A DNA stretch of 64,000 bases, from NCBI GenBank assembly GCA_036397755.1, contig DASWII010000026.1, forward strand, positions 59,201-123,200. The letters are read 5' to 3'. Numbering within the stretch: the first letter of the stretch is position 1; each line of letters starts with the position of its first letter. The notes below the pieces were generated by a model. The model did not search any database. It saw only the letters and a program-made list of their open reading frames with translations, and had not been told where the DNA came from. Positions 7,696 to 15,045 of the stretch are shown here, one piece after another. Both the position numbers and the translations under genes were made by a program. This DNA comes from CAMYLY01 sp036397755. Its GTDB lineage: Bacteria > Gemmatimonadota > Gemmatimonadetes > Gemmatimonadales > GWC2-71-9.

Positions 7696-8829
7696 TCAAT
7701 ACCGCGGCATCGCCGGGTCGACCTCGCGCGCCCACGCATCGATGCCGCCGGCGAGGTTTCGCACGTTGGCGAAACCGGCCGCCCGCAGCATCTCGGTCGC
7801 GCGCGCGGACCGATTCCCCGTGTGACACAGCACAACGACCGGTCGATCGCGCGCGATCTCGAGCAGCCTCCCCGGAAGTTCGCCAAGCGGGACGTGGAGC
7901 GCCCCTTCGATCGCGCACACCGCAAGCTCTCCGGATTCTCGCACATCGACGAGTTGCACCGATCCGGCGCGCCACTCTCCCGCGAACTGCCGCACGCCGA
8001 CTTCGAACGCCTGGGTCGGTGACGAGATCCCGCAAAAGTGCTCGTAGTCGATGAGCGCCGTGACGGTCGGGTGCTCGCCGCACACCACGCACGACGGGTC
8101 GCGCCGCAGCGCGATTTCGCGGAACTCGGCACGCAACCCATCGAACATCAGGAGGCGCCCGACCAGCGGACTCCCCACACCCAGCAGGAGCTTCAGCGCC
8201 TCGAGCGCCTGCAGTGTTCCGATGACCCCGGGAAGAACACCCATCACCCCGGCGTCGGCACACGAAGGGATCAGATCGGGCGGGGGGGGCTCGCGGAACA
8301 AGCAGCGATAGCACGGACCATCGGGAGCCGCGAACACGGACACCTGTCCCTCGAACCGCAGAATAGCGCCATACACGTACGGTTGGTCGAGGAGGACGCA
8401 GGCATCGTTGACCAAGTATCTGGTGGGGAAGTTGTCGCTGCCGTCGATCACCACATCATACCCGGCCAACACGTCGAGGGCGTTGCCGGAGTCGAGTCGC
8501 GCGCCCGTGGCGACCACGCGCACCGCCGGGTTGAGTTCGCGAAGGCGCTGCGCCGCGGACGCGGGCTTCGGTTCCCCAACGTCCGCCGTGCCATAAAGCA
8601 CTTGGCGCTGCAGGTTGGACAGCTCGACCCGGTCACCGTCCACAACGCCGATCGTCCCAACCCCCGCCGCGCCGAGGTACAGCGCGGCGGGAGAGCCGAG
8701 CCCACCGGCGCCCACCAGCATGACGCGGGACGCCAACAGACGTTGCTGGCCCGCGACTCCAACTTCGCTGAGGGTCAGATGCCGGGAGTACCGGATGAGG
8801 GCGTCGTGGTCGAGCGCATGTCCGCTCAT
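7696..8829 (-). CDS. MoeB/ThiF-type adenylyltransferase fused to rhodanese
   Basis: A 377-residue E1-like enzyme that activates the C-terminus of a sulfur-carrier protein (MoaD or ThiS type) and passes sulfur to it. Residues 1-250 are the ThiF fold: GAGGLGSPAALYLGAAGVG binds ATP, and two CxxC pairs (CYRC and CVVC) hold zinc. Residues about 285-377 are a rhodanese domain with active-site loop LCHTGNRSARA, where Cys carries the persulfide. The fusion is the usual MoeBR or eukaryotic MOCS3 layout. It follows the Rrf2 regulator gene by 52 bases. Which carrier it serves cannot be told from the window. Confidence 0.92.
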   Translation of the reverse strand: MSGHALDHDALIRYSRHLTLSEVGVAGQQRLLASRVMLVGAGGLGSPAALYLGAAGVGTIGVVDGDRVELSNLQRQVLYGTADVGEPKPASAAQRLRELNPAVRVVATGARLDSGNALDVLAGYDVVIDGSDNFPTRYLVNDACVLLDQPYVYGAILRFEGQVSVFAAPDGPCYRCLFREPPPPDLIPSCADAGVMGVLPGVIGTLQALEALKLLLGVGSPLVGRLLMFDGLRAEFREIALRRDPSCVVCGEHPTVTALIDYEHFCGISSPTQAFEVGVRQFAGEWRAGSVQLVDVRESGELAVCAIEGALHVPLGELPGRLLEIARDRPVVVLCHTGNRSARATEMLRAAGFANVRNLAGGIDAWAREVDPAMPRY

Positions 8830-8881
8830 GCCTCAACGCTAACCGCACCTCGCTTGCGACAACAGCGGATGCGACTTCCCG

Positions 8882-9334
8882 TCAGCCGAACACCACCGAC
8901 TCGAGCCGCTCGCTGACCGCTTCCTCCTGCACGAGCAGGTCCTCCAAGCTCACACCGGACAGCACCTCGTCGATCCGCGTCCGCAGCATCCGCCACACGG
9001 GCCGGATGCTGCAATTCACCGCCGGATCGCACCGCTGATCGCTCACGCGATGACTGTCACAGTTGACCTCGAAGGTCGTCCCCTCCGCCGCCTCGACGAC
9101 GTCCCGAATCGAGATCTCGGCCGGCTCCCGACTGAGCCGATACCCTCCGCGCGCTCCACGAACGCTCGTCACCAAGCCCGCACGCCGCAGCCGCAGGAAG
9201 ATCTGTTCGACATAGTCGGTGGGTAAGTGCTCGAATTCCGCGACGTCCCGAGCCGGGACCGGATTCGAACTTTCGCGCCTCGCCAGATGGAGCGCGACGA
9301 TTACTCCGTATTCCGCCCACGTAGTCACTCGCAT
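8882..9334 (-). CDS. Rrf2-family transcriptional regulator, probable iron-sulfur sensor
   Basis: A 150-residue winged-helix regulator. It opens MRVTTWAEYGVIVALHLAR; the recognition region is DYVEQIFLRLRRAGLVTSVRGARGG (residues 41-65), followed by the wing GYRLSRE. Three cysteines, C92, C102 and C108, lie in the usual cluster-binding loop, but the first spacing (nine residues) is longer than the five of IscR. A strong GGAGG ribosome site lies 5 bases before the ATG. A promoter is visible at 9358-9386. It may control the MoeB-rhodanese gene just downstream; other targets are unknown. Confidence 0.9.
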   Translation of the reverse strand: MRVTTWAEYGVIVALHLARRESSNPVPARDVAEFEHLPTDYVEQIFLRLRRAGLVTSVRGARGGYRLSREPAEISIRDVVEAAEGTTFEVNCDSHRVSDQRCDPAVNCSIRPVWRMLRTRIDEVLSGVSLEDLLVQEEAVSERLESVVFG

Positions 9335-9357
9335 ACCGCCTCCCCTCCCACAACTGC

Positions 9358-9386
9358 AATATTCCCAACCCATCCGTGGAATGCAA
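9358..9386 (-). promoter_or_regulatory. Promoter of the Rrf2 regulator gene
   Basis: On the minus strand TTGCAT (9386-9381), 17 bases and AATATT (9363-9358), then about 24 bases to the ATG. The layout closely matches the rpmJ promoter. A regulator of this class often binds over its own promoter, but no clear operator repeat could be defined. Confidence 0.6.
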
Positions 9387-9406
9387 CCCGGTCCGACCGG
9401 CCCGCG

Positions 9407-10840
9407 TCAGTCATGTTGACCGGGCACGCCTGGCTCGGTCATACGCCGGAGATCGAACACGTCACGCGCGGCCTCCGCGCTCAGGAGCCCCTTTTCCTCG
9501 ACGAGCTCCCGCACGGTGACGCCGCGCGCGACCGCCTCCTTCGCGAGCGCCGCCGCGGCCTCGTAGCCGATCTGTGGCGCGAGCGCCGTCACCAACGCCG
9601 GACTTCGTTCCAGCCAATGCGCGATCTGCTCGAGATTCGCGGTAATCCCGCTCACGCACCGGTCGGCAAATACCCTCGTCGCGTTGGTCAGCAGTCGCAT
9701 CGAGAGCAGGACGTTGTGGGCCATGACCGGCATCATGACATTCAACTCGAGCTGACCGGCCTCTCCCGCAATCGCCACCGTCGTGTCATTCCCCACCACC
9801 TGAAAGCACACCATGTTGACCATCTCGGCGATGACCGGGTTCACCTTCCCAGGCATGATGCTGGACCCGGGTTGCACCACCGGCACCGTGATCTCGCCGA
9901 GGCCGGTCCGCGGACCGGACGCCAGCAGACGAATGTCGTTGGCGATCTTGCTCAGATCGACCGCAAAGGTGCGCAGCGCGCCACTCAGCGCGACCACGTC
10001 GCCCATGGACTGCATCAGCTGCACCGGGTCGCGCGCCACCCGCAGCGCGGCACCGGTATCGGCGGACAGCCGCTCGACCATCAAGCGCGGGTACCCGGGC
10101 TCGACATTGAGGCCGGTGCCGACCGCTGAGCCACCGATGTTCAGCTCGTGCAGCGCATCCACGGCGGCGGCAATGCGGTCGGCACCGCGCCGCGCGGACC
10201 CGGCGTAGGCCGCGAACTCCTGCCCAAGCCGGATGGGCGTGGCGTCCTGCAGGTGGGTTCGGCCGGTCTTTACGATCCCGTCGAACGCCTGAGCCCGGTT
10301 GTCGAATGCCTGCGCCAACCCTTCGATGGCCGCCTGGAGCCCTGCCCACGAGGAGATGGCCGCCAGCCGGATCGCCGTCGGAATGGTGTCGTTGGTGCTT
10401 TGCGCCATGTTGACGTGATCGTTGGGGTGCACAGGGTTGTAACTGCCCCGAGGGTGGCCCAACAGCTCGTTGGCGCGATTGGCCAGCACTTCGTTGACGT
10501 TCATGTTGTGGGACGTGCCGGCACCGGCCTGATAGGGGTCGACGACGAACTGCTCCCGATGCGACCCCGCGAGCACCTCGTCGGCCGCCCGCACGATCGC
10601 GTCCGCCAAGCGACCGTCCAACCGATTCGTTGCGCGATGTGTGAGCGCGGCGGCTCGCTTGATCCGCACCATGGCTATGACGAACTCCGGATGCGGACCG
10701 AGACCCGAAATCGGGAAGTTCTCTCGCGCGCGGGCCGTCTGAATGCCGTAGAGTGCCGCCGCGGGCACGGCAAACGCACCCAGCGGATCGTGCTCCGTCC
10801 GGGTGCCGTCCGGCGTCTCGTGGGATGCGTCCGCGCTCAT
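9407..10840 (-). CDS. aspA: Aspartate ammonia-lyase (fumarase/aspartase superfamily)
   Basis: A 477-residue enzyme predicted to convert L-aspartate reversibly to fumarate and ammonia. The superfamily signature GSSIMPGKVNPV is present, with the catalytic Ser in its loop. AspA rather than FumC is favoured by QAGAGTSHNMNVNEVLANRA, where fumarases have QTGSGT, and by EAGQLELNVMMPV after the signature. The ATG at 10840 lies 2 bases after the stop of the small zinc-ribbon gene, so it ends the trxB operon. Fumarase activity cannot be fully excluded from sequence alone. Confidence 0.86.
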   Translation of the reverse strand: MSADASHETPDGTRTEHDPLGAFAVPAAALYGIQTARARENFPISGLGPHPEFVIAMVRIKRAAALTHRATNRLDGRLADAIVRAADEVLAGSHREQFVVDPYQAGAGTSHNMNVNEVLANRANELLGHPRGSYNPVHPNDHVNMAQSTNDTIPTAIRLAAISSWAGLQAAIEGLAQAFDNRAQAFDGIVKTGRTHLQDATPIRLGQEFAAYAGSARRGADRIAAAVDALHELNIGGSAVGTGLNVEPGYPRLMVERLSADTGAALRVARDPVQLMQSMGDVVALSGALRTFAVDLSKIANDIRLLASGPRTGLGEITVPVVQPGSSIMPGKVNPVIAEMVNMVCFQVVGNDTTVAIAGEAGQLELNVMMPVMAHNVLLSMRLLTNATRVFADRCVSGITANLEQIAHWLERSPALVTALAPQIGYEAAAALAKEAVARGVTVRELVEEKGLLSAEAARDVFDLRRMTEPGVPGQHD

Positions 10841-10842
10841 CG

Positions 10843-11025
10843 CTAGTCCGAGCAGTCGCCCAACGGGTACACGAAGCCGCAGTTGCCGCAGGGGTTTTTG
10901 CAGCCCCACGCTCGGGAGACCACCGGAAACCCGCAGCGCAGGCAGCGCAGCGCGTTCTCGTCCTTCACTGGGCGCGTCACCACCTCCGCCCCGGCATCGC
11001 GATCGCGGCCCGCGGCGTCAGACAC
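10843..11025 (-). CDS. 60-residue zinc-ribbon protein, unknown function
   Basis: A tiny gene wedged between the metallo-hydrolase and aspA. GTG at 11025 overlaps the end of the hydrolase gene by 8 bases, and the TAG at 10843 is 2 bases from the aspA ATG. The first 25 residues are polar. The rest holds seven cysteines in two clusters: RCLRCGFPV, then WGCKNPCGNCGF and a final GDCSD. The CxxC and CxxxCxxC spacing suggests one or two zinc sites, or an iron-sulfur site. The tight coupling on both sides argues that it is translated. No known family could be named. Confidence 0.65.
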   Translation of the reverse strand: MSDAAGRDRDAGAEVVTRPVKDENALRCLRCGFPVVSRAWGCKNPCGNCGFVYPLGDCSD

Positions 11026-11647
11026 CGCGCAGCTCCCCAGTGAGAAATGGGTTGGTGTTCCGCTCATGGCCGATGGTGCTTTGCGGACCGTGACCCGAGT
11101 ACACGACCGTGTGGTCGGGCAAGGTAAGGAGCTGCTCCTGAATGCTGGCCAGCAGCGTTTCCCAATCCCCGCCCGGCAGGTCCGTGCGGCCGACCGATCC
11201 CTTGAACAGCGCGTCTCCCACGACCGCCACTCCCTCACCCACAAACGCGACGCTGCCGGGGGAGTGTCCCGGCACGTGCCGCACTTCGAACGACAGCGCC
11301 CCCACCGAGATACCCTCACCCGGTCGCAGGTCACCATCGGGTGGAGGCGGCTGATCGACGCGCATGCCGAACCAGCTGCCCTGCTGCACGGCGTTGTCAT
11401 ACAGCGAGCGATCGTCCGGGTGCAACAGCACCGGCACCCCCGTGCGGTCGACCACGGCGCGAACGCCGAGAATGTGATCGAGGTGGGCGTGCGTCAGCCA
11501 GACTGCCCGGAGGCGCAGGCCCTCCGTGTCGAGGCGGCGCAGAAAGAGATCGGCCTCCTCCCCGGGGTCGACCAGGACCGCCTCCTTCGACTCGGTGTCC
11601 GCGATGATGAAGCAGTTCTCCGCGAACACGCCGTTCGTCAGGGTCAC
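11018..11647 (-). CDS. MBL-fold hydrolase, glyoxalase II-like
   Basis: A 209-residue metallo-beta-lactamase-fold protein. The metal site is seen in LTHAHLDHILG (HxHxDH), the HVPGHSPGS loop, the Asp of VGDALFKGSVGR and the SGHGPQS end. The SVGRTDLPGGD segment is shared with glyoxalase II and persulfide dioxygenases. It could hydrolyse thioesters such as S-lactoylglutathione or another thiol ester. The start is uncertain: GTG at 11647 lies 4 bases after the trxB stop and gives a normal first strand. Neighbours are thioredoxin reductase and the 60-residue zinc ribbon. Confidence 0.85.
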   Translation of the reverse strand: MTLTNGVFAENCFIIADTESKEAVLVDPGEEADLFLRRLDTEGLRLRAVWLTHAHLDHILGVRAVVDRTGVPVLLHPDDRSLYDNAVQQGSWFGMRVDQPPPPDGDLRPGEGISVGALSFEVRHVPGHSPGSVAFVGEGVAVVGDALFKGSVGRTDLPGGDWETLLASIQEQLLTLPDHTVVYSGHGPQSTIGHERNTNPFLTGELRGV

Positions 11648-11651
11648 GACC

Positions 11652-12641
11652 TCAGCGCGAGGCAACCACCTGCTCCGCAGACGGGGTCGACGGCTCCTGG
11701 CGGAGCTCGGTGAGATACTTCTCCACCGCGATGGCCGCTGTCGTCGCATCTCCCACCGCCGTCGTGATCTGTCGCGTCAACTGCGCCCGCAGGTCGCCCG
11801 CCGCGAACAACCCCGGGATCGACGTCATCATGTTCCCGTCGGTCAAAACGTAGCCGCTGGCGTCGTGGTCGAAGTGCCCCTTGATGAGTCCGGAATTCGG
11901 CGTGAACCCGATGAACACGAACACGCCGCCCACCTCGAGCGTGGAGGGCTCGCCACTATTGGTATCCTGCAGATGCAGCGAGGTCACACCGCGTTCGTTG
12001 CCCTCGATGCGTTCCACCACCCGGTTCCAGACCATCTCGATCTTCGGGTTCTTGAAAGCCCGCTCCTGGAGTATCTGCGACGCACGGAGCTCATCACGTC
12101 GGTGCACGATGAACACCTTCTGGGCGTACCGAGTGAGATAGTCCGCCTCTTCCACGGCTGCGTCCCCCCCACCGACCACGGCCAGCACCTCACCCTTGAA
12201 GAAGGCGCCATCGCACACCGCGCAGTACGACACCCCCCGACCGGCAAACTCTGCCTCGCCTTCGACACCGAGCTTGCGCGGCGTACCCCCAGCGGTGAGG
12301 ATCACCGCCGGCGCACGATAGGTCTTGCCCAATTGGGTCCGCACCGTGAACGAGCCGTCATCGGCTCTCTCAATGCTGTCCACCGTGTCCATGACGAACT
12401 GGGCACCGAACTTCTTGGCATGCTCCGTCATGATCCGCGCCAACTCGGGCCCCTTGATACTCTCGAACCCGAGGTAATCCTCGATCAGGTCGGTGTTGAG
12501 CAACTCCCCACCGGGGAGCCCCCGCTCGATGAGCAATGCATTGAGCATCCCCCGGCCGGCATACAAACTCGCACACAGTCCGGCCGGACCACCGCCCACG
12601 ATGATCACGTCGTAGTCGCTGTGATTCCGTTCGTCGGTCAC
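11652..12641 (-). CDS. trxB: Thioredoxin reductase
   Basis: A 329-residue FAD/NADPH enzyme that reduces thioredoxin. FAD site: DVIIVGGGPAGLCASLYAGR. The redox disulfide is in SYCAVCDGAFF (CxxC), and the NADPH site is AVVGGGDAAVEEADYL. The C-terminal FAD motif GLFAAGDLR completes the fold. The start is GTG at 12641, with AAGGGG about 10 bases upstream. The long frame running further upstream only overlaps the SDR gene in another phase. Downstream genes follow closely. A selenocysteine-type peroxiredoxin lies one gene upstream and may draw electrons from this system. Confidence 0.94.
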   Translation of the reverse strand: MTDERNHSDYDVIIVGGGPAGLCASLYAGRGMLNALLIERGLPGGELLNTDLIEDYLGFESIKGPELARIMTEHAKKFGAQFVMDTVDSIERADDGSFTVRTQLGKTYRAPAVILTAGGTPRKLGVEGEAEFAGRGVSYCAVCDGAFFKGEVLAVVGGGDAAVEEADYLTRYAQKVFIVHRRDELRASQILQERAFKNPKIEMVWNRVVERIEGNERGVTSLHLQDTNSGEPSTLEVGGVFVFIGFTPNSGLIKGHFDHDASGYVLTDGNMMTSIPGLFAAGDLRAQLTRQITTAVGDATTAAIAVEKYLTELRQEPSTPSAEQVVASR

Positions 12642-12754
12642 GTCGTTGCCATCCCCTTCCCGTTCCTGGTGGCGGTGCGTCGATCCGCGCTGCCGCACGC
12701 CTCTACCAACCCGCCGCCCGCGCCGTGGGTTCCCTGAATCTAGCAGCGCGGGGG

Positions 12755-13483
12755 CTACTCGCCGCGCGGCATCAGGTAGCGCCCACCATCCACCGTGAGC
12801 GTCGTCCCCGTCGTGAACTCCGCGCCAAGCAGGTACCGGACCGCCCCGGCAACGTCCGTCGGACTTCCCAGTCGCCCGAGGGGCGTCGTCCGCACAATGG
12901 CCTCCCGGCGCTCCGCCCCCCAGGCATCGGGAAGCAACACCGCCCCAGGTGCCACGGCATTCACGCGCACCTCGGGCGCGAGCACCACCGCCAGCCCGCG
13001 CGTCAAATGCTCCACGGCCGCCTTGCTGGCGGAGTGCACCAGGTATCCGGGCCACGGCTGCCGCGCGGACATGTCGGAGATGTTGACGATCTGCCCGTGC
13101 CGCCGCCGAAGCTCCGGGGCCGCGCCCTGGGCGGTGAAGAAGTAGGCCCGCAGGTTCAACTGCATGACCGCGTCCCATTCCTCGGGTGAGACCGAGCCGA
13201 ACACTTGCCGCTCCATGACCGACGCAGAGTTGACCAGGATGTCCAGTCGTCCCATGTCGGCCGCGACGCGGCCCGGCAGGTCTTGCGCGGCATGCGCGTC
13301 CCGCAGGTCGGCCTGAAACGCCACGGCGCCGGCAAGACGCTGCGCCAGCGCCTGGGCCCCCGCGTCGGACCGATGGTAGTGGATGGCCACACGCGCCCCC
13401 GCCGCACCGATTGCCTCGGCGATCGCTTGTCCAACTCGGCGACCGGCCCCGGTCACGAGCGCCACGCGACCAGTCAAGTCCAC
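12755..13483 (-). CDS. Short-chain dehydrogenase/reductase, pteridine-reductase-like, with His at the catalytic Tyr site
   Basis: A 242-residue classical SDR. The cofactor motif TGAGRRVG has two arginines in the position that favours NADPH. NSAS and NISDM (catalytic Ser region) are present. The usual YxxxK catalytic pair reads HSASK here: His replaces Tyr, although a Tyr lies three residues earlier (GYLVHSASK). The final GTTLTVDGGRYL is typical. The GTG at 13483 lies 2 bases after the peroxiredoxin stop, so it ends the E2-PHP-Prx group. Folate or pterin reduction is possible, but the missing Tyr makes activity uncertain. Confidence 0.85.
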   Translation of the reverse strand: MDLTGRVALVTGAGRRVGQAIAEAIGAAGARVAIHYHRSDAGAQALAQRLAGAVAFQADLRDAHAAQDLPGRVAADMGRLDILVNSASVMERQVFGSVSPEEWDAVMQLNLRAYFFTAQGAAPELRRRHGQIVNISDMSARQPWPGYLVHSASKAAVEHLTRGLAVVLAPEVRVNAVAPGAVLLPDAWGAERREAIVRTTPLGRLGSPTDVAGAVRYLLGAEFTTGTTLTVDGGRYLMPRGE

Positions 13484-13485
13484 GG

Positions 13486-13926
13486 TTACCCCAGTGACAC
13501 GAGGCTGACGTCGGCCCCGGGGGCGCCGCGCGCCGCGAACCTGACCGTGCCCGCACGGTCGATCAACACGACACTCCGCTGGATCCGCTTGCCGTCGTCC
13601 TTGAGCGCGCCGTACGCGGCCGTCACCGATCGGTCGGGATCGCTGAGGAGAGGGAACGGGAATCCGAACTTGGCCACATAGGACCGATGGCTTTCGAGGC
13701 CCGCCGGGTTCACGCCCAGCGGCTGGACTGTGGCCTTGCGGTACAACTCGATCTCATCGCGCACGGCGGAGAGTTGGCGGTTTCACCCAGGGGTGTTGTT
13801 GCCCGGGTAAAAGATCAGGAGCACCCCAGTCGTCTCGAGCAATTCCATCAGCCGATACTGCCTGCCATCCGACGCCGCGAGCTCGAAGTCGGGGGCCCGC
13901 GCGCCCACTGCGATCAGCCGGTTCAC
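13486..13926 (-). CDS. Selenocysteine-containing peroxiredoxin (in-frame TGA at the catalytic position)
   Basis: Two reading frames in the same phase (13926-13786 and 13782-13486) are joined by one TGA codon at 13783-13785. Read through as selenocysteine, they make a normal 146-residue AhpC/TSA or BCP-type peroxiredoxin. The active site reads FYPGNNTPGUNRQL, with U48 exactly where the peroxidatic cysteine belongs and the catalytic Thr three residues before. The downstream part (GVNPAGLESHRSYVAKFGFP, RSVVLIDRAGTVRFA) is intact, with no other stop or shift. The position five residues after U is Ser, so it is a 1-Cys-like (1-Sec) type. GTG at 13926 overlaps the PHP stop in GTGA. A hairpin at 13744-13776 fits a bacterial SECIS element. 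A sequencing or nonsense mutation is the alternative. Confidence 0.85.
13744..13776 (-). promoter_or_regulatory. Candidate bacterial SECIS hairpin downstream of the TGA codon
   Basis: On the minus strand CAACTC (13776-13771) pairs perfectly with GAGTTG (13749-13744). Inside, TC pairs with GA and CGC with GCG, leaving a small apical loop that begins near the GU at 13764-13763, about 18 bases after the TGA. A stem-loop in coding sequence directly after UGA, with a GU in its loop, is what bacterial SelB recognises. The fold was judged by eye only. Confidence 0.55.
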
Positions 13927-14771
13927 GTACCCACCTCCGACGCGTTCAACGAACGTTGCCGATCCTCCAGCCGTTCCAGCCATGCGGCGGGAACCTGCTG
14001 GCTTCCCAACACCCCGCGGCTCGCCGCCAGGCGTGAGTCTCCGTGCCAGTCCGAGCCTCCGGTAACGACCATGCCCACCTCGGCGGCCAGCCGCTCGATG
14101 CGGCCCGCCATGTCCGGATCGTGCGACGGATGGCGCGCTTCCACGGCATCCACTCCGGCCGCGGCAAGCCGCTTGAGGCTACCGCGGGAGGCGCGATCGC
14201 GCAGGTGGGCCGCCGACAGCACCCCCCCTCCGCCGTGCACCACCGCACACACCTCTTCCGTCGACGGCAGCACTTTGGCGACGAACGCCGGCCGGCCGCG
14301 GCCGAGGTACCGGTCGAACGCCTCCGCGATGTCCTCTACGGCTCCCGCTTCGACCAACGCCCGCGCCACATGCGGGCGTCCGATCGTGCCTCCGGCGTGG
14401 AATCGCACGGCGCGAGATTCCAGCGGGACGCCCAACCCCCGCAGGCGTTCGACGATGTGGTCGGCGCGCGCCGCCCGCCCGTCTTGCTGCTGCTGGAGAA
14501 ACTCGAGGAGGGCATCATCGTCCGGCGACAGGAAGTACCCGAGGAGATGCAGCTCGCCCCACGGTGCGCTCGCGCTGAACTCACACCCGGCCACAACCCG
14601 CACGCCCAGCCGCTCCCCGGCGGCTTCGGCTTCCGGCACGCCTCCTAACGTGTCGTGATCCGTGAGCGCGATGGCGGCGAGACCGACTTCCGCCGCTCGA
14701 CCCACGACCTCGGCGGGGGTGAACTCGCCGTCCGACGCGGTGGTATGGACGTGGAGATCGACGAACGTCAC
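13923..14771 (-). CDS. PHP-domain phosphatase, nucleoside 3',5'-bisphosphate phosphatase (YciV/TrpH) type
   Basis: A 282-residue metal-dependent phosphoesterase. PHP motifs appear in order: DLHVHTTASDG, ALTDHDTLGGVPEA, VVAGCEFSA, GRPHVARAL, LSAAHLRD and the final GGSDWHGDS. An insert domain lies between about residues 95 and 185. Relatives remove the 3' phosphate from pAp and short RNA ends. The GTG at 14771 follows the upstream stop by 1 base, and its own stop overlaps the peroxiredoxin GTG. The chain of overlaps implies coexpression with PrxU. Confidence 0.87.
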   Translation of the reverse strand: MTFVDLHVHTTASDGEFTPAEVVGRAAEVGLAAIALTDHDTLGGVPEAEAAGERLGVRVVAGCEFSASAPWGELHLLGYFLSPDDDALLEFLQQQQDGRAARADHIVERLRGLGVPLESRAVRFHAGGTIGRPHVARALVEAGAVEDIAEAFDRYLGRGRPAFVAKVLPSTEEVCAVVHGGGGVLSAAHLRDRASRGSLKRLAAAGVDAVEARHPSHDPDMAGRIERLAAEVGMVVTGGSDWHGDSRLAASRGVLGSQQVPAAWLERLEDRQRSLNASEVGT

Positions 14772-14772
14772 C

Positions 14773-15045
14773 CTACTGGGGCCGATCGTACCGGACGTGG
14801 GGGCTCGTCCGAGCCGGCTGCGAGTGGTGAAACAGCGATTCGAGCTCGCGATCGCTCAGCGCCAGCAACGCCGCATCCCACTGGCGGGCGCCGATCGGCG
14901 AGAATTGCGTCACGCGCCGGATCCGACCGGGGCCGGTCCCCAACTCGAACACCAACGCAAACTCGTCGCGATCGTAGCTGCTCACGCGACCGGACGGATA
15001 GACCCGCCACACTTCACCGCTCACCGTGAGGGATCTGCTGGCCAC
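14773..15045 (-). CDS. Conserved-looking hypothetical protein, 90 residues
   Basis: A small soluble protein of unknown function. GTG at 15045 abuts the E2 stop codon directly, and its own stop lies 1 base from the PHP start, so it sits inside a translated chain of genes. The sequence suggests a small beta-sheet (SLTVSGEVWRVYPSGR, FALVFELGTGPGRIRRVTQF) followed by a helix (WDAALLALSDRELESLFHHS). The strand GEVWRVYPSG resembles small domains that measure or bind a modified protein, but that is only impression. Confidence 0.6.
   Translation of the reverse strand: MASRSLTVSGEVWRVYPSGRVSSYDRDEFALVFELGTGPGRIRRVTQFSPIGARQWDAALLALSDRELESLFHHSQPARTSPHVRYDRPQ

Noticed and set aside
11652..13556. A single SDR-thioredoxin reductase fusion of 634 residues
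   Set aside because: The upstream part is out of phase with the real SDR gene and reads as noise; trxB has its own GTG and ribosome site.
13783..13785. Peroxiredoxin as a broken pseudogene or frameshift
   Set aside because: Both halves keep the same phase and family sequence, and the single stop is TGA at the catalytic position with a hairpin after it. A selenocysteine codon explains this better.
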